From assembly GCA_030848705.1 (NCBI GenBank), contig CM061243.1, forward strand, positions 111,314,674 through 111,378,673: 64,000 nucleotides of DNA, read 5' to 3'. Within the stretch, counting starts at the first letter, position 1. Each line of letters starts with the position of its first letter. The DNA comes from Heracleum sosnowskyi (taxonomy: Eukaryota > Streptophyta > Magnoliopsida > Apiales > Apiaceae). This document shows positions 1 through 9,589 of the stretch, in pieces. Made by a program: the position numbers and the translations under genes. The notes below the pieces were generated by a model, which worked only from the letters and a program-made list of their open reading frames with translations, ran no database searches and had not been told where the DNA came from.

Positions 1-548
1 GTCCATTTGATTCCTTCATAACTTCAATAATTTTTATTATAAGAGATGGTAATTTTGATATTATTTGTCAACGTATCATCTACCATAATTTTGTTAATAA
101 ATCCAAATCTTAGTAAATTTTTTACTATCATTGGATCTGCATTTTATTTACAAATATACCTTGGGTACTTACTAATTTTTCCATTTCTGAGGATAGTATC
201 ATTTGACTTGTAATCATAGTACTTTGCTACTTTTTTAAAGGCTTCAATGGTTTCTTTTGGATATTTTACTCTGTTTGCCATTATAATAGTGTTTGGAGAT
301 TTTCTGGGGTTGTTTGAATAATATGGTTTATCATTGGGGTTGTTGTTAATCTTGATATAAATGTTTGAGGTGACGTTTGTTGGGTTTTTTATGATTTTCA
401 TTTTTTCTTGAAGGTTTTGGACAAGGGAATTTATATCTTGGTTTAAGGCTGTTATCTGTTCATTTTTCTTCCTGATCTCTAATAGAATCTCTTCCACCTG
501 CTGATTCATATTATTCATTTCCATTCTTTCTGCTAATAAAATCTGCAA
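1..548 (-). pseudogene. EPRV copy A: terminal ORF fragment
   Basis: This is a minus-strand fragment of the last ORF of an endogenous pararetrovirus, cut by the window edge. The N-terminal 134 residues are open from an in-frame TTG-type codon at 548; the first ATG is about eight codons in (MEMNNMNQQ). A stop falls where the same ORF of copy B reads through its YICTENAD region. The N-terminus is a predicted coiled coil rich in E, K, Q and L, matching residues 1-60 of the copy B ORF at 7088-8098. It is nearly identical to 11764-12312 in copy C. Function is not recognised; by position it could correspond to the inclusion-body/transactivator gene of caulimovirids, but I see no diagnostic motif. 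Confidence 0.75.
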
Positions 549-628
549 GAATATTCTTTAGTACAAAGTGATAACAATTAAGAATGTTTATCATTATGAT
601 CCTTTGTTTAATATAACTGTTTTCTTAT

Positions 629-1860
629 TCACTGGTATCACTCAATTTTTCTATATAACTTATATCTTCAGGTTCTGTTTCACTTATATAGAAATCCTCA
701 TTATTATACCAATTATTATTTTCTTCTTTTATATATTCTAATTTCATAATAAATTCTGTACTATCTCTATATTTTACTCCTTTTTCTTTTAACTTTGGAC
801 ATTTGTTAGCATAATGACCTTTTTCATTACAATTCCAACATTTACAATCTAATATTTTATCATTATCTTCTTTTACTGGCTTTATATATTTCTTTTTTCG
901 AAATTTTCTTCTATATTTAAATCTTTCTCTGTTTTCTGGAGTATTTTTATATCTTCTAAATTTTCTTCTTTTAAACCTGTTATTATATGATCTATATGAT
1001 CTATAAGGTTTATTCCTATTATAATAACTTTCTTGATTATTATAATTTTGTTTTTATAATGTTTTTTATAACTTTTTGGTTTGTCATTATCATATCCAAA
1101 TACTAATTTTCTTTCTGTGAATCCACATATTTCTCTTAATCCAGTCTTTTTATCTTTCTTAATTGATTGTTGTAATCTATAATCCTCACATTTTCTCATT
1201 AAATATGCTCTTAATAATCTAATTCTTTCTCCTAATGTATTTTCCTTTGGTTCTAAATTAGTATATTCTTTAGATATTTCTGTATTATAGGGTGTAGGTA
1301 AATGATCATAATAAAGTTGTTGATATATTATACTTTCCCGAGGTAAAAATCTTGCTTCATAAAAGAATTTAGTAAAACTTATAGTATATTCTGGTAATTT
1401 ATTAATTTTACAACATTTCATATTATTAAGATTCATTATTATTTCTATTTTTCTTTCTGCCATTACTTGTTCTTGGGCTACAAACCATCTTTCTCCTAAA
1501 GATTCTCTTTTTAATATAATATCAAACATGTTTAACATATATTTCCATGAATTAGCATAATTTGCTGCCTGTTGTTTTAGCTCATAAGCAATATTTTCTA
1601 TCCAAAAAGCTGTTTTTCCTATTATTGTTTTAGATATTAATTCAAAAACATATTCCAAATCTTCTTTTTCTTTTGAATTCATAAATGCTATATACATTCC
1701 TAAATTCCAATCTTTTATTCTTCTACTTATTTCTTGTTCATCATAAATATTATCTAAGTCTAAGAAATATCTATTTATATTAATTCCTTGTGTTACAGAT
1801 CCTATAAAATCTTGGACTTCTTCTTGTTGTCCTATATGTATATGAGATGGAATCTCAGAG
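629..1860 (-). pseudogene. EPRV copy A: coat protein C-terminal half
   Basis: Minus-strand coat-protein region of a caulimovirid. The capsid core (GQQEEVQDF to about KSYKKHYKN) is open from about 1860 to 1050, then frame-shifts within the Arg/Tyr-rich basic tail. The zinc knuckle (C-x2-C-x4-H-x4-C, CWNCNEKGHYANKC) lies at about 793-850 in another frame. The N-terminal coiled-coil half seen in copy B is absent because the sequence changes abruptly at about 1861 to GC-rich, non-viral-looking DNA. The coat protein packages viral DNA, and the knuckle binds nucleic acid. It is almost identical to copy C (12395-13620), so the two share a recent ancestor and are both defective. Confidence 0.85.
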
Positions 1861-2263
1861 AATTGCAACCCAAGGGTGACCTTGAGCTGCTCGAAACAGA
1901 GCTCCAACAGAGCAGTGCTGCTGCAGAAATTTGAGCGACTATGGACTTATGTAATTACAACAATACTTTACACATTTTATACAATTCACACACCAACCAT
2001 ACAAACACATATCTCACACACACCATATATTTTTGAAAGAAGCACTCACATGTAAAGATATAATTTTTAAAACAAGAAACACTTACACAAAATATATTTT
2101 ACGAAAATGAAACACTTCCTTTGTGAAAATCTCCTCAAGAACATAGTTTTTAAAAAGAACTCACACACACAAGCACACTTTGAAAGATCACACATATACT
2201 CACTCAAAATCATATTTTAAATCACACACACAAAATCATATTTTAAGAATCCAAACTCTCTTT
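1861..2263 (-). mobile_element. Partial foreign insert in copy A coat gene
   Basis: Matches 13621-14030 in copy C at near identity. It comprises the GC-rich patch and the first 300 or so bases of the LTR-like insert starting TGTAATTAC. Identity stops at about 2263, where the sequence switches to the start of copy B. The insert was therefore already in the coat gene before copy A was cut and joined to copy B. Confidence 0.7.
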
Positions 2264-2589
2264 TCCTTAAGAATCGGAGAATGAAAATAGTAAAATCCAA
2301 TAGGAATAGTAAAAGTGAATAGTGAATAGTAAAAATGAATAGTATTTTAAATAGTAAGTCTACTAGAAATAGTATTTGAAATAGTAAGGAAATATTTATA
2401 TATATATAAATATATCAATTAATAATAACTAAAAATGAGAGCACCCAATAAACTTAAGACAATAATAAGAAACCAAATGAAATCTAAAATAATTGCACTC
2501 TTACTAATCAAATTTAATACAAATAATAAAGATACTCAAAAAATGTGTAAAAAACTTATTGAAATAAATTTAATTTATTTATATAATTA

Positions 2590-2913
2590 ATGGAACATTA
2601 TAAACTAAAAAGAATTCATATGATAGCTGATAAAAATTTAAGTTATAATTAAGATATTAATCAACATATTGAAAGTTGTAAAATAAGTATTGACATAATA
2701 AATCAAAAAGATAATACAATAGATATATTAAGAAATATGTTAACAATAAAAGATAAAGAAATATGAGAATTAGAAGAAAAATATCTAATAAATAGAAAAG
2801 AAGAGTTTATAAGAATATTAAGAAAAGATATAGAAATAAAATAATTAAGAGAAGTTCTTGAAGAACAATATAAATTAATAAATGATTTAATAGAAAAAAT
2901 AAATAAAAATTAG
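2590..2913 (+). pseudogene. EPRV copy B small ORF 1 (broken)
   Basis: A 107-codon frame starting MEHYKLKRIHMIADK and ending six bases before the next ATG. It is broken by in-frame stops at 2650 (TAA), 2764 (TGA) and 2842 (TAA). Copy C has sense codons at each of these places, so the breaks are private to copy B. The product is Glu/Lys/Ile-rich with a likely coiled coil. It is the first ORF after the leader. Function not recognised. Confidence 0.6.
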
Positions 2914-2919
2914 GAAAAA

Positions 2920-3186
2920 ATGAATAGTAATCATTGGACAGATCCAAATGCTATAAGAAGAAAAAAAAAATTAAAATATTTTTTATCATCTCAAAATAAA
3001 ATAGAACAAGATATAGAAAAAATTCAAGAAAAATTAGAAACAATAAATTGGACAGATGAAACTTTAATAGAAAGAAAAAGATTATATTTAGAACTAGGAA
3101 AAAGGTATGAGATATATAGAATAGATAGAATAAAAGTAAAATGGTATAAAGAAGTTTTATTAGAAAAAGCCAATTTAACTGGATAA
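2920..3186 (+). CDS. EPRV copy B small ORF 2
   Basis: An intact 88-residue ORF, MNSNHWTDP start, basic and Lys/Glu-rich with a heptad-like central region (about residues 20-50) suggesting a coiled coil. It begins six bases after the stop of small ORF 1 and ends 19 bases before the movement-protein ATG, a spacing typical of polycistronic pararetroviral RNA. The copy C counterpart (18014-18229) is shorter at the N-terminus. No motif ties it to a named family. It may be a virion-associated or nucleic-acid-binding small protein by position; that is only inference. Confidence 0.55.
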   Translation: MNSNHWTDPNAIRRKKKLKYFLSSQNKIEQDIEKIQEKLETINWTDETLIERKRLYLELGKRYEIYRIDRIKVKWYKEVLLEKANLTG

Positions 3187-3205
3187 AACACATAAAATTA
3201 TATTT

Positions 3206-4443
3206 ATGAATAAAGAAGAAATAAATAAAGAAACTATAAAAAATACTAAAGAATCATATTATCAAATGGATGAATATGAAGGAGGAACATCTCAAACGTT
3301 AAGTTTTAAACCAGAAACATATAGAAAAATACAAAGTGAGTCAGAAGAATTAACAATAAAAAAGATTTTTAAAACTAATTATTTTGAAAGAAATAAAGAA
3401 GTAAGATATATTGCTCAAAAACATGAGAATATAATAGATATTACTACAATAAATGGGAGAGCAAAAATAAATCTAATAACTGATGATTTAATAAAAAGAG
3501 AATTATCTAAATTATCTAATAAGGAAGTTAACAAGTTAAAGAATATTTATTTTGGAGGTATAGAATTTACTATAAAAGCTTATTTTCAGAAAAATATTGA
3601 TACTCCTATACAAATATATATTGTAGATGATAGAATATTAGGAAGTTTACAAGATGCTATAATATAATATCAGTGGTAAAAGGAAATCTAATATATCAAA
3701 AACTAAAATTTACAATACAACCTGATTTTAGTATATCATTAAAAGATGAACATAAAGAAAGAGCATTAACTTTATATTATAAATTAGAAGGAATAAACAT
3801 GCCAAAAGGAAGTAAAGTAATAAGTATAGAAACAAAAATGGTATATGCGATAACAGGAAATCGTCATGTTAAAAAACAAATAGAAATGTGTACACTTGTA
3901 CCAAGATTATATCAGGATATATTAGAAATAATTAAACATAAAGAAGAATCTAGAATAACAAGAAGAAATAAGTATATATTTTAATAATAGACAGATAGTA
4001 CCTATACAAAGAATTAACCCAATAATAGAAGGGTCTAGGATAAGCTTTAAAAAAATCCTTATAAAGAGATTAATAACTTAAAAATAAAAACTATTGTATT
4101 TAATGGAACATATGCTGAGGAATGTATAACATAAATAAATACGGGTACAACCAAAAGTTTAATTCATATAACTAAAATTGATGAAGATAAGTGTGATGAA
4201 ATAGAGCCACGAATATTAAGTGAACCTAATTCATCAAGAGAATCAATAATAACTAGAAGTATATTGTTAAGAATAAAAATTCAAGATTTAGAATATAGGA
4301 TAAATTTAGGAGTAATAGAATATGATGTCAATTATCAATTATTATTAGGAATGGATTTCCTAGATATGATAGATTATAATATAAATAATGAACGAATAGA
4401 AATAAATGACCAAGATAAAACAAGATTTATAGAAAGAATATGA
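3206..4443 (+). pseudogene. EPRV copy B movement protein plus retropepsin-like domain (frameshifted)
   Basis: The N-terminal 250 or so residues look like a caulimovirid movement protein of the 30K superfamily (YFGGIEFTIKAYF, VVKGNLIYQKLKF, LTLYYKLEG..MPKGSK), which would act at plasmodesmata. The C-terminal part resembles a retropepsin: an N-T-G-T motif at 4138-4149 where D-T/S-G is expected, and LLLGMDFLD near 4339-4365. Breaks: a 5-bp duplication shifts frame at about 3665, stops and degenerate sequence run from 3982 to 4080, and a TAA lies at 4132 just before the NTG. The codon for the catalytic Asp is AAT (Asn), so the protease would be inactive. The TGA stop overlaps the next ATG (ATGA at 4440-4443). 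RT normally follows the protease but does not here. Confidence 0.75.
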
Positions 4444-4625
4444 ATATAGAAAAAGAATTAGAGAAAAAAGAAAAGGAATTAAAGATTGTTGAAAACATAG
4501 TAACAGAAACCTTAATCTTATCTCAACAAAAATATCTAAGATATTTAGATGAACAAACCAAATTAAATGAAGAAATAGAACAATTAAAAGAACATATAAA
4601 TAAACCTAAAACAATAAAAACCTAG
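4440..4625 (+). CDS. EPRV copy B small coiled-coil ORF
   Basis: A 61-residue ORF starting at the ATG that overlaps the preceding TGA (ATGA), an arrangement suiting termination-reinitiation translation. The sequence is almost entirely a charged heptad pattern (MNIEKELEKKEKELKIV...), probably a coiled coil. The copy C counterpart (about 16740-16905) is disrupted. Caulimovirid virion-associated proteins are also short coiled-coil proteins, so that role is possible but unproven. Confidence 0.5.
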   Translation: MNIEKELEKKEKELKIVENIVTETLILSQQKYLRYLDEQTKLNEEIEQLKEHINKPKTIKT

Positions 4626-4665
4626 ATAAACGTTGAAGGAGGATGGAGAAAAAGAGTTTATAAAA

Positions 4666-5031
4666 ATGAGTAACTCAGAAGAAAGAATAAAAGCTATTTG
4701 GGAAGAATTTATAATTAAAGAGAAATTAAAATCTATAATAGAAGAAAATCAAGCTAATAACAGACAAACCATAAGAGAAGAATTAACAGATTTATGGAGT
4801 AAATCAGAAATACCTACATTTAAACAAATATTAGATAAGTTAACAATAATACATAATTGTTTAAAAGAACAGGATAAATAAGAAGAACCAGAAGTAATAG
4901 CTATAAATACTATAGGAAGAATTAAAGAACCAATCCTAATGGATATAAGTAAAATAAAACCAAAAATGACTAAAGGAGTTAAAAAAGCAATAAACAATTT
5001 AGCAGAACTTCATAAGTTAGGAAAATTTTAA
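4666..5031 (+). pseudogene. EPRV copy B small ORF 4, interrupted
   Basis: The first ATG in this frame gives MSNSEERIKAIWEEF. In copy C an earlier in-frame ATG (16734) adds 12 residues; in copy B that codon (4630) is ACG. The frame meets TAA at 4879-4881 and then stays open for 49 more codons to TAA at 5029, which abuts the coat-protein ATG (TAAATG). Copy C has a stop at the same codon (16483-16485), so this may be the true end of the protein rather than damage. The sequence is mostly helical and charged. Function not recognised; no conserved domain seen. Confidence 0.5.
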
Positions 5032-6972
5032 ATGTCCATACAAGAACATAGTGTAATAACATTTTTTAAAAAACATGGAAAAGATATTATAGATAAAGAA
5101 AGACATAAATATGAGCCATTAAAACAAGAAAGGAAAGAAGAGCTAGATAATAATAAAGATAATAATGAATTAGAAAAATTAAGAGAAGAAAACTTTAGGT
5201 TAAAAACTAATACTAATATGGAATGGCTAGAAAAATATAAATTTTTTAAAAATAAATATAAAACCCAAAAGAAAGAATTAAAACAAGCTAAATTAGAAAT
5301 TATACAAGTTAAAGAAGAAGTAACTAATTTAAAAGAAGAAATAAATCAACTAAAAGAAACGATCAATAAAATAAAAGGAAAAGACATCATAGATATTCAA
5401 GATAAAGATAGTGAGTTAAAAAGTAAATCAAAATCCAAGATAGAAAGTAGTGATACTGAAAAGGAAGAAGTATCACAAGGAATAAATTTTATAGAAGAAT
5501 CTGAAGATAATAAACACGATATAATAATAAAAGAAAATGAAGAAATTTTAGCAGCCTTAACAAAAATGAAAAATGTTTATGCTAGAATAGAAGAAGATGA
5601 TATAAAAAGTGAAATAGAAGAAGAAAGTTTTTATAGAAAAACAGATAATGAAATAGATTCAGATAATATAGATGCAGAGGATTATCCAGAACAAGAAATA
5701 AGAGATCAAATAATTAAAAAATAAAATAAAATTTCATCTCATATACCTATAGGACAACAAGAAGTTCAAGACTTTATAGGATCTGTAACCCAAGGAATTA
5801 ATATAAATGGATATTTTCTAGACTTAGATAATATTTATGATGAACAAGAAATAAGTAGAAGAATAAAATATTGGAATTTAGGAATGTATATAGCATTTAT
5901 GAATTCAAAAGAAAAAGAAGATTTAGAATATGTTTTTGAATTAATATCTAAAACAATAATAGGAAAATCAGCTTTTTGGATAGAAAATATTGCTTATGAA
6001 CTAAAACAACAAGCAGCAAATTATGCTAATTCATGGAAAGATATGTTAAACATGTTTGATATTATATTAAAAAGAGAATTTTTAGGAGAAAGATGGTTTG
6101 CAGCCCAAGAGCAAGTAATGGTAGAAAGAAAAATAGAAATTATAATGAATCTTAATAATATGAAATGTTGTAAAATTAATAAATTACCTGAATATACTAT
6201 AAGCTTTACTAAATTCTTTTATGAAGCAAGTTTTTTACCTCAGGAAAGTATAGTATATCAACAACTTTATTATGATCATTTACCTACACCCTATAATACT
6301 GAAATATCTAAAGAATATACTAATTTAGAACCAAAGGAAAATACATTAGGAGAAAGGATTAGATTGTTAAGAGCATATTTAATGCGAAAATGTGAGGATT
6401 ATAGATTACAACAATCAATTAAGAAAGATAAAAAGACTGGATTAAGAGAAATATTTGGATGCACAGAAAGAAAATTAGCATTTGGATGTGATAATGATAA
6501 ACCAAAAAGTTATTAAAAACATTATAAAAAACAACATTATAATAATCAAGAAAATTATTATAATCGGAATAAACCTTATAGATCATATAGATCATATAAT
6601 AACAGGTTTAAAAGAAGAAAATTTAGGAGATATAAAAATACCCCAGAAAACAGAGAAAGATTTAAATATAGGAGAAAATTTAGAAAAAGAAAATATATAA
6701 AACCAGTAAAAGAAGATAATAAAATAGTAGATTGCAAATGCTGGAATTGCAATGAAAAAGGTCATTATGCTAATAAATGTCCAAAATTAAAAGAAAAAGG
6801 AGTAAAATATATAGATAGTACAGAATTTATTATGAAATTGGAATATATAAAAGAAGAAAATAATAATTGGTATAATAATGAAGATTTCTATATAAGTGAA
6901 ACAGAACCTAAAGATATAAATTATATAGAAGAAATGAGTAATAATAATAGTAGTAACAACTATAGTGAATAA
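5032..6972 (+). pseudogene. EPRV copy B coat protein with zinc knuckle, two in-frame stops
   Basis: One continuous frame of about 646 codons, starting at the ATG that abuts the previous stop. It is interrupted only by TAA at 5722 and TAA at 6514. Order: residues 1-60 unknown, about 60-120 coiled coil, an acidic Asp/Glu/Ser segment to about 230, the capsid core (IGQQEVQDFIGSV... to KDKKTGLREI), a basic Tyr/Arg/Asn tail, and a zinc knuckle with Cys codons at 6739, 6748 and 6778 and His at 6763 (C-x2-C-x4-H-x4-C). An acidic tail follows. This layout, acidic N-terminus, core, basic tail and CCHC knuckle, is that of Caulimoviridae coat proteins, which encapsidate the viral DNA. Confidence 0.85.
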
Positions 6973-7087
6973 AGATGACAACTATATTCATAAAAACAAG
7001 TAAAGGATATAAACAAAATGGCAAGCATTTTTAATTGTTATAACTTTGTACTAAAGAATATTCTTGCAGATTTTCTTAGCAGAAACT

Positions 7088-8098
7088 ATGGAAAAGAATA
7101 ATATGAATCAGCAGGTGGAAGAAATCTTATTAGAGATCAAGAAAAAGAATGAGCAGATAACAGCCTTAAACCAAGATATAAATTCCCTTGTCCAAACCCT
7201 TCAAGAAAAAATGAAAACCATTAAAACCCTACAAACTCCACCTCAAACATTCATATCAAGAGTAGCAACAACCCCAGTAATAAACCCTATTATCCAAACA
7301 AACCTAGAAAATCATCTAAACACTATTATAATGGCAGACAGAATCAAATACCCAAAAGAAACCATTGAAGCCTTTGAAAGGATAACAAAATATTATGATT
7401 ACCAATCCAATAATACTATTCTTAGAAATGGGAAAACTAGCAGATATCCAAGGTATATTTGTACAGAGAATGCAGATCCAACAATAGTAAAATTTTTACT
7501 AAAGTTTGGATTTATTGATAAAATCATGGTAGATGAGACATTAACAAGTATATCAAAATTACCATCCCTTTTAGTAGAAAGTGTTGAAGCAATGAAAGAA
7601 TCATATGGACCAGGAGGAACCTATAGAATACAGGTTTTTGATGCTTGTACCGATTTAACAGGAATACCCATAATACTATGCCAAATATTCAGGGTTAGAA
7701 GGAATACAAAAGTAGAAGGAGTAAATACAAGTCTGAAGCTACCTATGCCATGCAATTTAGAACAATTCCAAGACTGGTTATGCAATAAAAGAGCAATCAG
7801 AATAGCAGTCATTAAAACCAAATTGGAAGATATAATCCATGGAAGAAAGGCAGGTGTAATAGGATGCAGAATGGGAGGAGATGTTGAAGATATATTAACT
7901 TTATATTATAATAATGATGTTTTGAATGCAGATATTTCCAAGCTAACAGAAATGCCCAAAGTATCAGAATTAAGATACAACCATTCCCCAAAAACAAGGA
8001 AGATATACCAAGAAATGACGACTGGTCAAATGAATAAATCAATAATAGCACTGAAAGATGAAGCAAAGGAAGAAGAAGGATGTTCTAATCTTTTTTAA
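7088..8098 (+). CDS. EPRV copy B terminal ORF, 336 aa, intact
   Basis: The longest undamaged viral ORF in the window. I take the first ATG at 7088; an upstream in-frame TTG at 7064 would add eight residues. Residues 1-50 form a coiled coil (NMNQQVEEILLEIKKKNEQ); the rest is a mixed globular domain with YGPGGTYRIQVFDACTD and CRMGGDVEDILTLYY. It is the last gene before the promoter, the place of the transactivator/inclusion-body protein in several caulimovirid genera, but I do not see the viroplasmin signature and leave function open. Copies A (1-548) and C (11282-12312) are broken versions. It ends about 30 bases before the CCAAT repeat array. Confidence 0.65.
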   Translation: MEKNNMNQQVEEILLEIKKKNEQITALNQDINSLVQTLQEKMKTIKTLQTPPQTFISRVATTPVINPIIQTNLENHLNTIIMADRIKYPKETIEAFERITKYYDYQSNNTILRNGKTSRYPRYICTENADPTIVKFLLKFGFIDKIMVDETLTSISKLPSLLVESVEAMKESYGPGGTYRIQVFDACTDLTGIPIILCQIFRVRRNTKVEGVNTSLKLPMPCNLEQFQDWLCNKRAIRIAVIKTKLEDIIHGRKAGVIGCRMGGDVEDILTLYYNNDVLNADISKLTEMPKVSELRYNHSPKTRKIYQEMTTGQMNKSIIALKDEAKEEEGCSNLF

Positions 8099-8130
8099 TA
8101 AAATGTGAAAAATTGTATATATTTTTTAGG

Positions 8131-8465
8131 CCCAATGTAAAATTTGGTGACCTAAATGTAATATTTATAACTCTGCGGCCCAATGAGTAATTGGTGACTG
8201 CAAAAATATTAGCAATGATCATACGGCCCAATGAAAATTGGTGATTGTATAAAGCAATGAGGATACGGCCCAATGAGAATTGGTGACTGTATAAATATTA
8301 GCAATGAGGATACGACCCAATGAAAATTGGTGACTGTATAAAAACATATCCTTACGGCCCAATGAAAATTGGTGACTGTAAAAAACATATCCTTACGGCC
8401 CAATGAAAATTGGTGACTGTAAAAAACATATCATTACGGCCCAATGAAAATTGGTGACTGTAAAA
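8131..8465 (+). repeat. Eight-unit paired CCAAT-box array upstream of viral promoter
   Basis: Units start at 8131, 8179, 8227, 8269, 8316, 8358, 8399 and 8440, with spacings of 41-48 bp. The core is GGCCCAATGAAAATTGGTGACTG, whose CCAATGAAAATTGG is an inverted pair of CCAAT boxes. Units become more uniform toward the promoter side. CCAAT is the plant NF-Y binding core, so an enhancer role is plausible. Copy C holds the same array inverted at 10925-11255. Confidence 0.85.
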
Positions 8466-8469
8466 AACA

Positions 8470-8923
8470 TTTTTAAAAAAACTTTTATGCAGGAATTTCA
8501 AACAATGAAGATAACTTCAAAAATAAAGAAAGAAGACAACAAGGAAAAAGTAGAAGAAAAGACAGCAAATCAAAGAGCGATATGAAGATATAAAACAGGA
8601 AACAAATGGAATCTTATCAGACAAACACAAATAGAAAAAGAAGAAAAGACAGCACTACGAAGAAAGCACTACGAAGATAAAAGCAAATAGAATCCTACCA
8701 TCAGATGAAGACAAAGACTAAGAAGAAAAGAAGACAACTAACAAAAAAGAAAAGAAAAGACAGCACTATAAAAGCAAATGAAGTCCTACCATCGGAGGAG
8801 GATAAGACTAAGAAGGAAGAAGACAATTGAAGAAAAAGATGAAAAGACTAAAAGCAAATAGAAAAAAGAATCTGTATTATTGTAATAGTAACAAATTGTA
8901 TTATTATAGCAACAAAAACCCTC
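8470..8923 (+). promoter_or_regulatory. A/G-rich region upstream of viral TATA box
   Basis: Strongly purine-rich DNA with recurring GAAGACAA-, AGCACTACGAAGA- and CCTACCATC-like segments, between the CCAAT array and the TATA box. No ORF in copy B; the 71-codon frame in copy C (10675-10890, minus) is not matched by an intact frame here, so I read this as upstream promoter sequence, not a gene. Confidence 0.5.
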
Positions 8924-8930
8924 TATAAAA
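8924..8930 (+). promoter_or_regulatory. TATA box of pararetroviral RNA promoter (copy B)
   Basis: TATAAAA in the context CCCTCTATAAAAACCGAGG, followed by AGAGGAGATCACTTC, resembling the core of caulimovirid pregenomic RNA promoters. Transcription would start about 25-30 nt downstream, near 8955. Placement agrees with the CCAAT array upstream and the primer site about 590 nt downstream. Confidence 0.75.
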
Positions 8931-8980
8931 ACCGAGGAAATGTAATCAGTAGAGGAGATCACTTCTACGAGTTATCTATC

Positions 8981-8986
8981 AATAAA
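8981..8986 (+). terminator. Viral poly(A) signal AATAAA (copy B)
   Basis: AATAAA about 25-30 nt after the predicted start of transcription. Caulimovirids place their poly(A) signal just downstream of the promoter so that it lies in both ends of a terminally redundant RNA. The distance here is shorter than in the best-known members. It is conserved as TTTATT at 10398-10403 in copy C. Confidence 0.55.
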
Positions 8987-9542
8987 ATTCTCTCTTAAAA
9001 TCTCTCTCTCTCTCAATATGACCAACTAAACCCCCTCTTCTACAACCAATAGTAGTAAGATTATATAATCTTATATATAGAAGTAATCAAGAAAACATAG
9101 GAGAAATAAGTAACAAGCTCATTGTAGTTATAATCAGAAAAGTCATGGAGGAGTTATGGTGGACGGGTGTAGTCCATGGAGGGTAAGACCTGATTGGGAG
9201 CCCATAGACGAGGAAGTCGCAGAGGCAGACCAGAGAAAAGGCACTCCAAGTAAGCCGAAACTACTCATGAAAACTATGATTATAAATATGATGCATGCTT
9301 GTTAATATCTTATCTAAGCTGTGTAATTTTGATTATTTAGATATATGAGATTATGTATATCTGAACCTAGAGGTTGTAGAATAATTCAAAAATGAATTCT
9401 GCTACTGGCATGTCTAAACACCTACATGCTAATACTAAAATTATTACTAAATTTAGAAATAAAATTATAAACTTATATAATTTATATCTATATTCCTACC
9501 GTCTTCAGGGTCTAATAGATATAGGAACGATCCCCCAGAAAT
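8987..9542 (+). other. Viral RNA leader (copy B), no long ORF
   Basis: About 590 nt from the predicted RNA start to the primer-binding site, starting in a CT microsatellite (TCTCTCTCTCTC near 9001). It contains only short AUG frames and no ORF worth calling. Caulimovirid leaders are structured and carry short upstream ORFs. The mirrored leader of copy C lies at 9795-10390. Confidence 0.6.
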
Positions 9543-9555
9543 TGGTATCAGAGCC
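9543..9555 (+). other. tRNA-Met primer-binding site (copy B)
   Basis: TGGTATCAGAGCC is a perfect plant initiator tRNA-Met complement, used by caulimovirids and many LTR retrotransposons to prime minus-strand DNA synthesis. No LTR end precedes it, which favours pararetrovirus over LTR element. The copy C counterpart has one change (TGGTATCAAAGCC). Confidence 0.85.
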
Positions 9556-9589
9556 TGCAAAGGAATGAACAAGACGAGTCTTAAATAAG

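Noticed and set aside
2951..3193. Hydrophobic minus-strand frames resembling membrane proteins in the viral region
   Set aside because: They are reverse-complement readings of Lys/Glu-rich viral ORFs, which give Phe/Leu-rich shadows.
8131..8465. Regularly spaced repeats resembling a CRISPR array
   Set aside because: Units are 41-48 bp tandem copies without unique spacers, lie between a viral ORF and a TATA box, and the surroundings are plant transposons and virus.
9543..9555. tRNA-Met-like sequence as a tRNA gene
   Set aside because: Only the 3' complement of the tRNA is present, as in primer-binding sites; no cloverleaf flanks it.
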